NCBI GenBank assembly: GCA_023362775.1
Contig: JALMGJ010000015.1
Coordinates: 7,746,001 to 7,810,000, forward strand
Direction: 5' to 3'
DNA from: Charina bottae
Taxonomy: Eukaryota > Chordata > Lepidosauria > Squamata > Charinaidae
DNA length: 64,000 bases
The stretch's first letter is position 1. Each line of letters begins with the position of its first letter. The position numbers were made by a program, and so were the translations under genes. Positions 12,035 to 21,310 of this stretch are shown here, piece after piece. The notes under the pieces are model-generated. The model ran no database searches, had not been told where the DNA came from, and saw only the letters and a program-made list of their open reading frames with translations.

Positions 12035-12120
12035 ATTTATACCCCACCTATCCCCTCCCTAATGGAGGGCTCTAGGCGGCTTACATTCATGTAAATTCAT
12101 ATATTATACAATCATATATT
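11970..12120 (-). mobile_element. L2/CR1-type 3' tail with expanded (TATC)n
   Basis: On the minus strand the sequence ATGTAAGCCGCCTAGAGCCC runs into AGGGAGGGGATAGGTGGGG, TATAAATAAGATA and then about 15 GATA units (11970-12032). The tail of the composite SINE at 41020-41105 is nearly the same. The tetranucleotide run grew from the element's A-rich tail. Confidence 0.7.
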
Positions 12121-12123
12121 ATT

Positions 12124-12127
<4 letters not shown>

Positions 12128-12214
<87 letters not shown>
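12128..12214. repeat. (TA)n microsatellite
   Basis: Almost pure TA dinucleotides for about 85 bp with one AAATATAA interruption near 12165. It sits directly upstream of the L2-type tail on the minus strand. Confidence 0.97.
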
Positions 12215-12218
<4 letters not shown>

Positions 12219-13044
12219 CTTCTTTGAGGTTTTTTTTACAAATATTAAGATTCGACATGGATGGAAAGGCACAGTTCAACAAAGTCAGTCCCCAATCATG
12301 GCTCTCTACAGCATTACATCTCCAGAGGCAGGAAACAATCACTCTCCAACATGCTATCACAGTTTACAGAACCCCTAGTTAATCTCTCTCCTTTCGTCTT
12401 TGGAAGGTGAAGTTTGCAATAAGATTGATACTGCAGTTAACTTTATCATGGTTTACTTAATGTTTTGGGCTGCTATGACACGCTGAATCCTTAACTAACC
12501 ACATGGAGCTGAGTTTTCATCACAACACTAGGCTAAACATGTAATAGGTTAGCTTGTGGTTCAGTGAGTCATGCGAATGCCAGCAACAAGTCCCAGGGGG
12601 TATAAGCTTGCTTGCTTGTTTGGCTTGCCAGCCCTCTAAGTATTTTAGGTCTTTTTTTATAAAAAAAAGAAGAAGTGAGATTGATGAGCATGAATTTTGT
12701 TAGCTTTCGTTTGCTAGCGGCCCTTCCTTGTTCCCAGCTGCTGCAAAAGGCATGGCTGATCTCTCGATGTAAAATCACTCCCACAAAGCAGGACAGAAAG
12801 ATATTAAATTGGCCTTCTGGAATGTCCCCAGGCCCGTCCTATTCCAATATAAGTGTATAAATCATTACTCTGCAGTGGTTGTAGTGATAATGGATATATT
12901 GAAAAAAGGTTCATAGTCAGCAAACTGAAACTATGCCAAACCATGCAATATAATATGGGCATTTTGGGGTAGAGTGGTGGTAAAGTGCCATCTACAATTC
13001 CTTTTTATTATTTTTATTGTATTTCAGTTGGGGTTATAGATGGT
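12215..13044. other. Unique-looking intergenic DNA
   Basis: No gene or element recognised. Confidence 0.45.
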
Positions 13045-13344
13045 AATGAGCCTTGTGTGGTGCAGAGTGGTAGGTGTCAGTATTGCAATCGAAACTCTCC
13101 CCACAACCTGAGTTCGATCCCAGTGGAAGCTGGTTCTCAGGTAGCTGGCTCAGGTCGACTCAGCCTTCCATCCTTCCGAGGTCGGTAAAATGAGTACCCA
13201 TCTTGCTGGGGGAAAGGTAATCACAACTGGGGAAGGCAATGGCAAACCACCCCGCTCTATAGTCTGCCAGGAACACATCGTGAAAGCGTCATCTCCCCAG
13301 GGGTCACATGACTCGGTGCTTGTACAGGGGATCCTTTCCCTTTC
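13045..13344 (+). mobile_element. tRNA-derived SINE, second family
   Basis: The head is GAGCCTTGTGTGGTGCAGAG with a box B-like GAGTTCGATCCC. The body reads AGCTGGCTCAGGTCGACTCA, then GGGGAAGGCAATGGCAAACC, and it ends GGGGATCCTTTCCCTTT, which resembles a BovB-type end. The flanks TATAGATGGT (13035-13044) and TATGGATGGT (13345-13354) form a 10-bp duplication with one mismatch. It differs from the Sauria-type SINEs in head and body. Confidence 0.8.
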
Positions 13345-13354
13345 CTATGGATGG

Positions 13355-14015
13355 TGGCCATGCTGCAGAGGAAGGAGCGTGCCCTGAGTATCTTTGCGTC
13401 TTGTGTATTGCTTTCTTTTGTCCCCCTGTCCACAACAGATGAAGGACCAAACTGAGCCCAGGGTTAATCACATGATCACAACGAATGCATTAAGTGTCCA
13501 ATACAAACAATGATGATGAAAAGGTATATACAGTATGATCCAGGTTCTGTTATTTGCCCCTCCTTTGCCATCCCACCTTATGAATTAATATGCACTTTTT
13601 GATCAGGTAAATAGTTCCCTCTTGTAGATGGGCCAACAGGAGCAAAAATATGAGTAAAAGTTACAGTTCAGTATATACGGTGAAATGTAGCTTTCGCTCA
13701 TATTTTGTCTATGTGTGTGTACACAAACACACACAAACATTCAGATCCCTCTATCAGCAACTGGGATTGGAAGCGAAAAGCCAAAAACCAAGTCTCTCTG
13801 AGCGCTAACGTTTATTTGGAAGAAAAGGTGAAGGTATCAGCACAAGAATTCTGACCAGTTTTACTTGTAAAGGTTAATTCTATTTATATATGTAATTCAA
13901 TGCACTTAGCTTCTCACTTTCTTTCTTCTGTACTTACAACAGAGTGGGGAGGAAGCTTGTCGGTTTTAAGAAGGCCTAGTTTGAACCTGCTGATACTGTT
14001 TATACAACAGTTATT
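13355..14015. other. Unique-looking intergenic DNA
   Basis: It holds only a short imperfect CA run near 13720-13740. Confidence 0.45.
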
Positions 14016-14115
14016 AGCCTCTTTATCAGTGTGTCTAGGAAGGTTCTCAGTCATCCAGGTGGAATTGTCTGTAGCTTGAATCATGTCAACTGGATTTCTA
14101 TTTTCTCAGTGGAAA

Positions 14116-14147
14116 CGTTTCGCTCCTTATCCAAGAAACTTCTTCAG
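14116..14147 (-). ncRNA. Hammerhead-ribozyme-like core in Penelope pLTR
   Basis: The minus strand reads CTGAAGAA, then a hairpin GTTTCTT-GGAT-AAGGAGC, then GAAAC. This is the CUGANGA / stem II / GAAA layout of a hammerhead core with one extra base before stem II. Penelope pLTRs are known to carry hammerhead motifs. Whether this one cleaves cannot be told from sequence. Confidence 0.4.
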
Positions 14148-14270
14148 TCTGAGCAAAGTTTGTAAGGGAATCCTTAAATATGTTTCTAGGATGGCTGTGT
14201 GACCTTACACCTGGGGCTAGGTCATGGTTATTTGAGATGTTTATTTCTAAGTTATTTGAGATGTTTATTT

Positions 14271-14828
14271 CTAAGTCCCTTTATCATCCAAAGGAGGATC
14301 GTTAAGATTACCTTGCTGTTGTTGAGATTGCGAAATGGTCTTAATCTTCCTATGCACAGAAGACAAAGCAGGAAGGAAAATAGGGGAAAGATTGTGCCCG
14401 AGGCCCCCACCTCTATTCAAAGAAGGATTTTCCAAGTGTCCTTTTTCCTTTAGATGAAGGTAAGCTGCTGACTCTGGTCCTGTGGTGTTGCTCCTCCTGT
14501 GTTGGGCCATCCTCCTGTACAAAGGTTGTTTGGTTTCTCCAATGTAGAGCTCAGAGCACTCCTCACTGCACTGAATTGCATACACTACATTGCTTTTCTT
14601 GTGTTTTGGAGTTTGATCTTGGGGTGTACAAGCCTCTGATCTAAGTCTACCAGACCTAAAACAGCGACAGACAGGGCTGAGACTCAGAGTAAACGGAAGA
14701 ACCTGGTCATTCCTTACATGGCTGGTGTGTCTGAAAATATAAAAAGGATATTTGGCAAACACCACATACCTGTATATTTCAAACCCACCAACACACTGAG
14801 ATAGTGGCTTGTACACCCCAAAGATCAA
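14271..14828 (-). pseudogene. Penelope GIY-YIG endonuclease domain remnant
   Basis: The 185-codon frame contains NVVYAIQCSEECSELYIGET, in which the VVYAI and LYIGET segments are the GIY and YIG boxes, followed by a conserved arginine in YRRMAQHRR and by AAYLHLKEKGH. It ends in SLNRGGGLGHNLSP, typical of the C-terminus of vertebrate Penelope proteins. The frame lacks the upstream reverse transcriptase, and the stretch between KEKGH and the C-terminus is shorter than usual, so part of the nuclease is deleted. In the family this nuclease nicks target DNA for primed reverse transcription. Confidence 0.82.
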
Positions 14829-14963
14829 ACTCTACATTGGAGAAACCAAACAATGAAACGTTTCCACTGAGAAAATAGAAATCCAGTTGACATGATTCAA
14901 GCTACAGCCTCTTTATCAGTGTGAGAATCCACACCTACCTACACACCTACTGTACCTACCGAC

Positions 14964-15112
14964 CCATCCATCCATCCATCCATCCATCCATCCATCCATC
15001 CTTCCCTATCATCCATCCATCCTTCCCTAACATCCATCCATCCTTCCCTAACATCCATCCATCCATCCATCCATCCATCCATCCATCCATCCATCCATCC
15101 ATCCATCCATCC
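14964..15112 (+). repeat. (ATCC)n microsatellite with interruptions
   Basis: Long CATC runs are broken three times by CTTCCCTA units, giving a small higher-order pattern of about 21 bp (15000-15056), before a pure run to 15112. Degenerate ATCT/ATCC units continue to about 15155. Confidence 0.97.
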
Positions 15113-15159
15113 CTGTCTATAATCAATCTATCTTTCTATCTATTCATCCATCCCTCCAT

Positions 15160-15909
15160 TCTAAATATGTGTAGGCATATTTACATTTACTGTATAAAGC
15201 TATACTGTATGTATTTAAAACACACAGTCACATTGGCTGGGTTTAACCAGCATACCCTAGACTGGGGTTAAGAAAACACATGTTGTTAACATTCTACATC
15301 TAAGTGAACAAACCATATTATGGCTTCCTATTTTGTCTTGGTTCATGGCAAGTCAATAGCTGCATTCCAGCAATATCTGAAGCAAACCACCGTCATACCA
15401 AAACGACAAGAAGTATGGGGTGATCTCGTCATGGAAATGCTGCCATTGCATTCTTTTGTCCTGACAGAAGTATATTAGATGTGTCATTTGTGTGATGGTA
15501 TCATAATGCATGTGTAATCATTTGTCCCTGCTTGTCCCCCCAAACCCCCTCCATCCTGAATTCCTACAGCATGATCAACCATAAAGTTAATATTTTGGAG
15601 TACTAGCCCTGATTATTATACAGATTTTTCTGAAGTGTCTTGCCATTGAATTTCATTGAGATCAGACTTCTTCTTGATTGCTAATTTCACAATAAGCAAC
15701 ATGAATATGAATTCACACAATTAATGGCACTTCAAGTGAGAGGAGAAAGCGTGAAAGTCATACTGTTTGTGTGTAGCCCCGTTGCAAGTAGGTTTGCTAG
15801 ACTGAGTTATGCAACAAAGCCCAGCAGCTGCAATTAAATTTATTTATTTTATTAATGTTATTCCATCCGTTACCCCAAAAACAAAAGGAAGACAGGGTAG
15901 ATTCTGAAA

Positions 15910-15948
<39 letters not shown>

Positions 15949-16480
15949 AGTGCAATCTGACTTATATATTTATATATTCATCTGCATGTCCTGAAAAAAA
16001 TGCTGATATAAGTGCATATAAATACTGTTTCTGTTTCTCCAAATTTTGGCATAAGTTTGCTGTTCTGCCATGAAGCTGTTTTTCATTAAAGAACAAAACA
16101 GCAGCAAGAACATTGGCAGATTGTTCACAATCTAGTGAGGCTTTTTTGCTCTGATTTTTGTCAGAGCTAGTCTGGGCATGTGCAAATGCTCCTCTAGGCT
16201 GTATCTCAAACGGGTTTGAAAACTGTGGGATGCCATGGAATTGGGCCAGGGGTTCTGCTCAAGAAGCTCGCTGCATTTTTTCCCTACCAGTTCTCATTCT
16301 GTTATATGAAGAAGAATTTGCTTTCAACACTTCTGTCAAAGGAGAAGAGAATTCCACTAAGGTTGCCCTGTGCTGTTCTCGCACTGATTTAGTGATGAGG
16401 TGGCCAAGGTGTGTGTATAAATGTGCTGTTTTTGTTGTGTAATCTTCTCTTTGGGGTTCTGTAGCCTCCCTGGCTTTCTG
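15160..16480. other. Intergenic DNA with one (AAAT)n run
   Basis: A pure (AAAT)n microsatellite lies at 15909-15949. The rest holds no recognised gene or element. Confidence 0.5.
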
Positions 16481-16489
16481 TATTTGCAT

Positions 16490-16960
16490 TAAATCCCCCG
16501 GGAAGATGTCAGCAGGAAACTCCTTGCGTGGAGGTTCTTCAGAGGTGGCAGTGTGGGCAACCAGAAGGCCTCCAGAGGGATGGATAGAGATGGAAGACAA
16601 TCAACACCAGCAGAAGCCCCTCTGCCAGTTCCAACACTGAAGCTCAGAAATACCACCAGGAGAAATAAGAGGTCATCCCAACATACAAAACCAGGTAATG
16701 GAGGGGGCGGGGAGCAGTTGGCAGGGAAATACAATACAAGACACATTTTGATACAGCACTGGAATGTACTGATTCCACTGATATGCTTCCCGTACTGACT
16801 CACAGGATGCCAGTATATATAACCAGAATTGTATCATCAGCCCATTGGAGGAATCCTTCTCTGACAATAAAACAGATTTGGACTGCAAAAGGTTTTCTGT
16901 ATTTCTTTGCTGCCATCTAATGGCCTTCTGGATTTCTGCAGCCCACCTGTGGTTAGTCCT
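16490..16960 (+). mobile_element. Probable LTR retrotransposon 3' end (Gypsy-like?)
   Basis: A frame at about 16500-16690 ends in basic, proline- and arginine-rich sequence (KLRNTTRRNKRSS), like the C-terminus of a pol polyprotein. A purine tract GGAGGGGGCGGGGAG (about 16698-16712) follows, then an LTR-like segment with TATATATAA at 16814-16822 and AATAAA at 16866-16871. The LTR ends could not be fixed and no second LTR is present, so the family is uncertain. Confidence 0.4.
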
Positions 16961-17489
16961 AGTGTTGGGAGCCCAATGGTCTAGATCCATCAATGGATCA
17001 CCTTTGGAGGAGCCAGGGAGAGTGACACCCAACTATGATACTGAAGATAGAAGATAAGGGTGCACTGAACTCAAGTAACACAGATGCTTGAAGGTGCAAA
17101 GTTAGCAAGCTACTGTAGCTAGCTCCTTGAAAAGTACTAGGATGCAAGGATCAAGAACTCCTTGAGAGTAGAGGTTTCCGGTGAAGATTGATGGCGGCAG
17201 GTCAGGTCCTGGTGAGGCTCCATCGCTAGGATTTACAGCGCAGCGTAATTTATTGTCTCAAGGCAACATTCTGAGACAAGCATCATTCTCTGGAGAAGGA
17301 GAAGCTGACAAATTGCTCCTGTGTCTTCCGGACAGCTGAGAATCACGGAAAGAGCGAGGCTTCACAATCGAGCAGTGAGCACCAGCTGGGAAGCGCGAGA
17401 ACCATTTTGTGGGAGCTGCAGCTGAAGTCCTTTAAAAAAAAAAAAAAAGACATTACTACCAACCACTTTATTTCTAAAAGTATTAGCAG

Positions 17490-17520
17490 TACCAATCGAA
17501 GAGAATGACATGGACTCCAC
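17490..17520. mobile_element. 31-bp micro-insertion flanked by an 11-bp duplication
   Basis: AGTATTAGCAG occurs perfectly at 17479-17489 and 17521-17531. The insert starts TACCAATCGAAGAGAAT, the box also seen in the Penelope-type fragment near 6457. A truncated Penelope end is the simplest explanation. Confidence 0.55.
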
Positions 17521-17781
17521 AGTATTAGCAGCATTTTAATGGAAGAATTGGAAGAGGCTATTCATTATTATAGAAAGACTTATTCTCTTGGTGAGCATTT
17601 CATTATTTCAAGGCATTTTTAAAAAATTTCTACGTATTTCAAAGGACTGATGAACTGAGCAAGAAACTTGAACTATTTAGTATCGTATAGAAGCCATATT
17701 TTTCTCTCTCTTTGCTACCTTTGTACTTTATAGTTTACATAGAAATATAAGTTGGCATAATTAATTTAAGTAAATTAAAAT

Positions 17782-18300
17782 ATGAATACTAGAAAACAAA
17801 TAAGAAGGGGGTCAGGAGAAGGTGACTGGATGAAAGCCATGTTTGAGGAATACACCCTCAAAACTTCACAGACTATTATTCAAAATGTAAATCAAACATT
17901 GGAACGAAAATTTGATGACTTTGAAAAAAGACTTGATCATGAACTAGAGAAGATAGAAAAGAAAATGGAAGGAGAAATTTAAAAAGTTAATGACAGGGTG
18001 GATATGTTAGAGACAGAAAGAGAAAATGAACTGGATAGACTGGCATTATTAGAATTAAGAGAAAAGGAATACTGCTTAAGACTTAGAGGAATACCTGAAG
18101 GGAAAGAGGAAGAATTAGATGAAAAGATTATACAAACTTTGGCAACTTTAATTGACTGGGAAGAAGAGAGGATGTTGGATGAAATAGAAAAGATTTTTCG
18201 TATAAACTCTAAATATGCGAACATACATAATAGATAAGAGATGTATTAGTAGAGTTTTCTAGAAAAAAAACAAGGGACCTATTCCTGCAAACACACTTTG
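17782..18300 (+). pseudogene. L1 ORF1 remnant
   Basis: MNTRKQIRRGSGEGD starts a frame with a coiled coil (EKRLDHELEKIEKKM). After an in-frame stop at 17980 the reading continues with CLRLRGIPEGKEEE and YANIH, aligning with the ORF1 of the first L1 (CIRIRGLREGKEIE). Further stops follow and the C-terminal domain is replaced by the BovB insertion. Confidence 0.85.
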
Positions 18301-18377
18301 AAAATAGACTTAATATTGGGGGAGAAGACATAAATTATAATCGAATTATGAAGAAAAAATCTCAACAAAAATTACAA

Positions 18378-19578
18378 ACAGTATTTTTGTTGTTGTTGTT
18401 CAGTCGTTTAGTTGTGTCCGACTCTTCGTGACCTCATGGACCATAGCACGCCAGGCCTTCCTGTCCTCCACTGTCTCCCAGAGTTTACTCAAGTTCATGT
18501 TCATTGCATCGGTGATGCTATCTAACCATCTCATCCTCTGCCGTCCCCTTCTCCTTTTGCCTTCAGTCTTTCCCAGCATCAGGGTCTTTTCCAGTGAGTC
18601 CTCTCTTTGCATTAGGCGGCCAAAGTATTTGAGCTTCAGCTTCAGTATCTGCCCTTCCAATGAGCAGTCAGGGTTGATTTCCTTTAGGATTGACTGATTT
18701 GATCTCCTTGCAGTCCAAGGGACTCTCAAGAGTCTTCTCCAGCACCACAGCTCGAAAGCATCAATTCTTTAGCGCTCAGCCTTCCTTATGGTCAAACTCT
18801 CACAGTCATACATTACTACTGGGAAAACCATAGCTTTAATTATACGGACCTTTGTCAGCAAAGTGATGTCTCTGCTTTTTAATATGCTGTTTAGGTTTGC
18901 CATAGCTTTCCTCCCAAGGAGCAAGCGTCTTTTAATTTCATCTTTCATCTTTCTTGGAGCCCAAGAAAATAAAATCTGTCACTGCTTCCATTTCTTCCCC
19001 TTCTATTTGCCAGGAAGTGATGGGACCAGATGCCATGATCTGTTTTTTTTTAATGTTGAGTTTCAAGCCAGCTTTTGCACTCTCCTCTGTCACCCTCATC
19101 AGGAGGCTCTTTAGTTCACTTTCTGCCATTAGGGTAGTATCTTCTGCATATCTGAGGTTGTTGATATTTCTCCCGGGAATCTTAACTCCAGCTTGTGATT
19201 CATCCAGCCCGGCATTTCTCATGATGTACTCTGCATATAAGTTAAATAAGCAGGGTGATAATATACAGCCTTGTTGTACTCTTTTCCCAATTTTGAACCA
19301 ATCGGTTGTTCCATGTCCGGTTCTAACTGTTGCTTCTTGACCCGCATACAGGTTTCTCAGGAGAGAGGTAAGGTGGTCTGGTACTCCCATCTCTTTAAGA
19401 ATTTGCCACAGTTTGTTGTGATCCACACAATCAAAGGCTTTAGCGTAGTCAATGGAGCAGAAGTAGATGTTTTTTCTGGAACTCTCTTGCTTTTTCCATG
19501 ATCCAGCGAATGTTGGCAATCTGATCTCTAGTTCCTCTGCCTCTTCGAAACCCAGCTTGCACTTCTGGTAGTTCGATC
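18378..19578 (-). mobile_element. BovB (RTE clade) LINE, 5'-truncated, inserted in L1
   Basis: On the minus strand it runs from LPEVQAGFRRGRGTRDQI (about 19570) to a 3' end CGACTGAACAACAACAACAA (about 18378). The 3' end CGTGACCTCATGG and TTAGTTGTGTCCGACTCTT on the plus strand are the BovB tail that Sauria-type SINEs imitate. It covers the reverse transcriptase core and C-terminus only. Confidence 0.93.
18400..19578 (-). pseudogene. BovB reverse transcriptase remnant
   Basis: Readable motifs are FCSIDYAKAFDCVDH, QGCILSPCLFNLYAE, and the active-site box as RYAED instead of the usual YADD, so a catalytic aspartate is replaced. KAGLKLNIKKKQIMASGPI and ITSWQIEGEEME follow. A second frame (18729-18400) encodes the C-terminal GRLMQREDSLEKTLMLGKTE and KAWRAMVHEVTKSRTQL. 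One or more frameshifts lie between them. Family role: EN/RT protein that moves BovB and the SINEs sharing its tail. Confidence 0.9.
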
Positions 19579-20108
19579 AGATTAAATTAAAAGAAAAAGA
19601 ATTACAGAAAAAACCTTCAGATAATAAAATAGTTGATCAAATTAAACTATTACATCAACAAGTCTCAATGTTAACGGTAAAAGAAATTGAAATGAAACTA
19701 AAATATGTTAAACAAAAATATTTTGAATTTGCCAATAAACCAGGAAGATGGTTGGCATATAAAATAAGGAAAGAAAGAGAAAAAAGATGATTACCAAAAT
19801 TCAGGAAGGTAATGCAGAATTAGTAGATAATATAAAAATTAAAAAAGCATTTTACAATTTTTTTTTCAAATTTATACGAAAAGCAGGAGATTTCACTGGA
19901 AAAAATTGATGATTATCTGATTAAACAAAAGTTACCAAAACTTTCACAAACACAGAAAATAATAGTTAACAGCCCTATAACATCCCAGGAAATAATAGAG
20001 GCTATAAAAAAAGTTAAATTAGGGAAAGCACCAGGTCCAGATAGAATATCAGGAAGATATTATAAATGTTTTATAGACCAGATTATACTACCATTTAAAA
20101 AAATGATG

Positions 20109-20166
20109 AATTCCCCGACGGGGGAGATGGGCGGTAATATAAATTTAATAAAATAAAATAAAAATA
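20109..20166 (+). mobile_element. Ultra-short L2 tail inside L1 ORF2
   Basis: CGGGGGAGATGGGCGGTAAT, then ATAAATTTAATAAAATAAAA, interrupts coding sequence that continues on both sides (KKMMNS before, NSIMMG after). AATTC on both sides is a likely short target duplication. Confidence 0.75.
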
Positions 20167-20481
20167 AAATTCAATTATGATGGGATTAGCAATGCCTGAT
20201 ACATGGAGGGAAGCAAATATTACACTCATTCCAAAATAAGGACAAGATCCATCTTTGATGAAGAACTATAGGCCATTATCACTGTTAAATAATGATTATA
20301 AAATATTCACATCAGTGTTAGCAGAAAGGTTGAAAATAATTCTACAAGAAATAATTAACTATGATCAATGTGGATTCTTACCTAAAAGAAAACTAAAAGA
20401 TAATATACGAATTGTACTAGATATCATAGAATCATTGGCGAACTCAGTCTGTCTCAAATAACACATTGCTACCTGTAAAAA

Positions 20482-20817
20482 GGGGCGTGGTGGCTCAGCG
20501 GGTAAGACACCAGGCTTGTCGATTGGAAGATCGCAAGTTCGGAGGTTCGAATCCCTAGCCCTGCGTGCGGAGTGAGCTTCCACACTCGCCCCAGCTCTTG
20601 CCAACCTAGCAATTCGAAAGCATGCAAATGCAAGTAAATTAATAGGTACCACTTCGGTGGGTAGGTAACAGCGTTCCGCGCGTGTCATGCCACACATGAC
20701 CGCAGAAGCGTCTTTGGACAACGCTGGCTCTTTGGCTAACAAACGGAGATGAGCACCAGCCCCTAGAGTTGGACACGACTGCACAAATGTGCGGGGGGAA
20801 CCTTTAACTTTTATTTG
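20482..20817 (+). mobile_element. Sauria-type SINE with 41-bp extra 5' sequence
   Basis: Head GGGGCGTGGTGGCTCAGCG, box B GGAGGTTCGAATCCC, end GGAACCTTTAACTTTTA. The preceding 20441-20481 matches, base for base, the complement of the flank of the SINE at 10721-11046, including one copy of that element's target duplication. L1 coding sequence lies directly on both sides. Confidence 0.9.
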
Positions 20818-21310
20818 CTGATGACCTAGTTCTAATATTACAAAATCCATTAGACTCAGCTGAACAAATGGCAAAATTAACGAACTTGATAAGGGATAGA
20901 AATGCTTCAAGATTTATGGACATATGGCAACCATTTAAAGACTACTTGCTTGAAACAGAAAAAAAATGAAGCCATGATTATGGGTTTTATGTAATAATGA
21001 AAGTAATGAATAGAAATAATGGTAACATAGATAAGTCAAAGATAAGAGAATACTATATATTAATTATAGGTATATCTATAATTGGGATAGTCGGAAACCA
21101 CTTTTAGAACTTTTTATGTTTTATTTTGTTTTTTGTATTTATAAATGTTGCTTATTCTCTTTTTGTTTGGTTTGTTATATGTTTGTATTGTATGTATGTT
21201 GTTATATGTTGTTGGTTGTGTTTAATGTATGTAATATTCTGTATTTTAGTACATTCTGAAATAAATAAAAAGTTTTAACTACAAAAAAAAAAAAGAACTC
21301 CTTGAGAGTA

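Larger units (their letters stand above)
14034..14905 (-). mobile_element. Penelope-like retroelement, internally deleted, with 53-bp terminal inverted repeats
   Basis: The perfect 18-bp duplication AGCCTCTTTATCAGTGTG flanks it (14016-14033 and 14906-14923). The arms 14069-14121 and 14855-14907 are inverted copies of each other, ending in the GAAACGTTTC box. A GIY-YIG endonuclease remnant lies on the minus strand between them and the reverse transcriptase is gone. Inverted or tandem pLTRs and a GIY-YIG nuclease define Penelope elements. The inner part of the right end (14822-14853) is a second, inverted piece of the same GIY-YIG coding sequence. Confidence 0.88.
19579..20990 (+). pseudogene. 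L1 ORF2 remnant
   Basis: Pieces in several frames align with the ORF2 of the first L1: KYVKQKYFEFANKPGRW (about 19700), LGKAPGPDRISGRYYK (about 20020), KNYRPLSLLNNDYKIFTSVL (about 20260), then FADDLVLILQNPL (from about 20818). Roughly 125 residues between IESLANS and FADD are absent, replaced by a SINE. Many stops; not functional. Confidence 0.87.
17171..21292 (+). mobile_element. L1 retrotransposon with nested insertions and internal losses
   Basis: The perfect 18-bp duplication AAGAACTCCTTGAGAGTA flanks it (17153-17170 and 21293-21310). It starts GAGGTTTCCGGTGAAG and ends in AATAAATAAAAAGTTTT plus a poly-A. In order it holds a 5' UTR with a YY1-like GATGGCGGC, the ORF1 first half, a BovB fragment (18378-19578), the ORF2 linker and start of RT, a short L2 tail, more RT, a SINE with extra 5' DNA (20441-20817), the FADD part of RT, and a 3' UTR. 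The end of ORF1, the endonuclease and the middle of RT are missing. Confidence 0.9.

Noticed and set aside
12087..12360. Frames rich in IYIYIY
   Set aside because: They are translated (TA)n repeat.
14964..15112. Possible CRISPR-like or satellite array
   Set aside because: Plain tetranucleotide repeat with no spacers; the genome is a vertebrate.
14921..15271. Frame with HPSIHPS repeats
   Set aside because: It is a translated (ATCC)n microsatellite.
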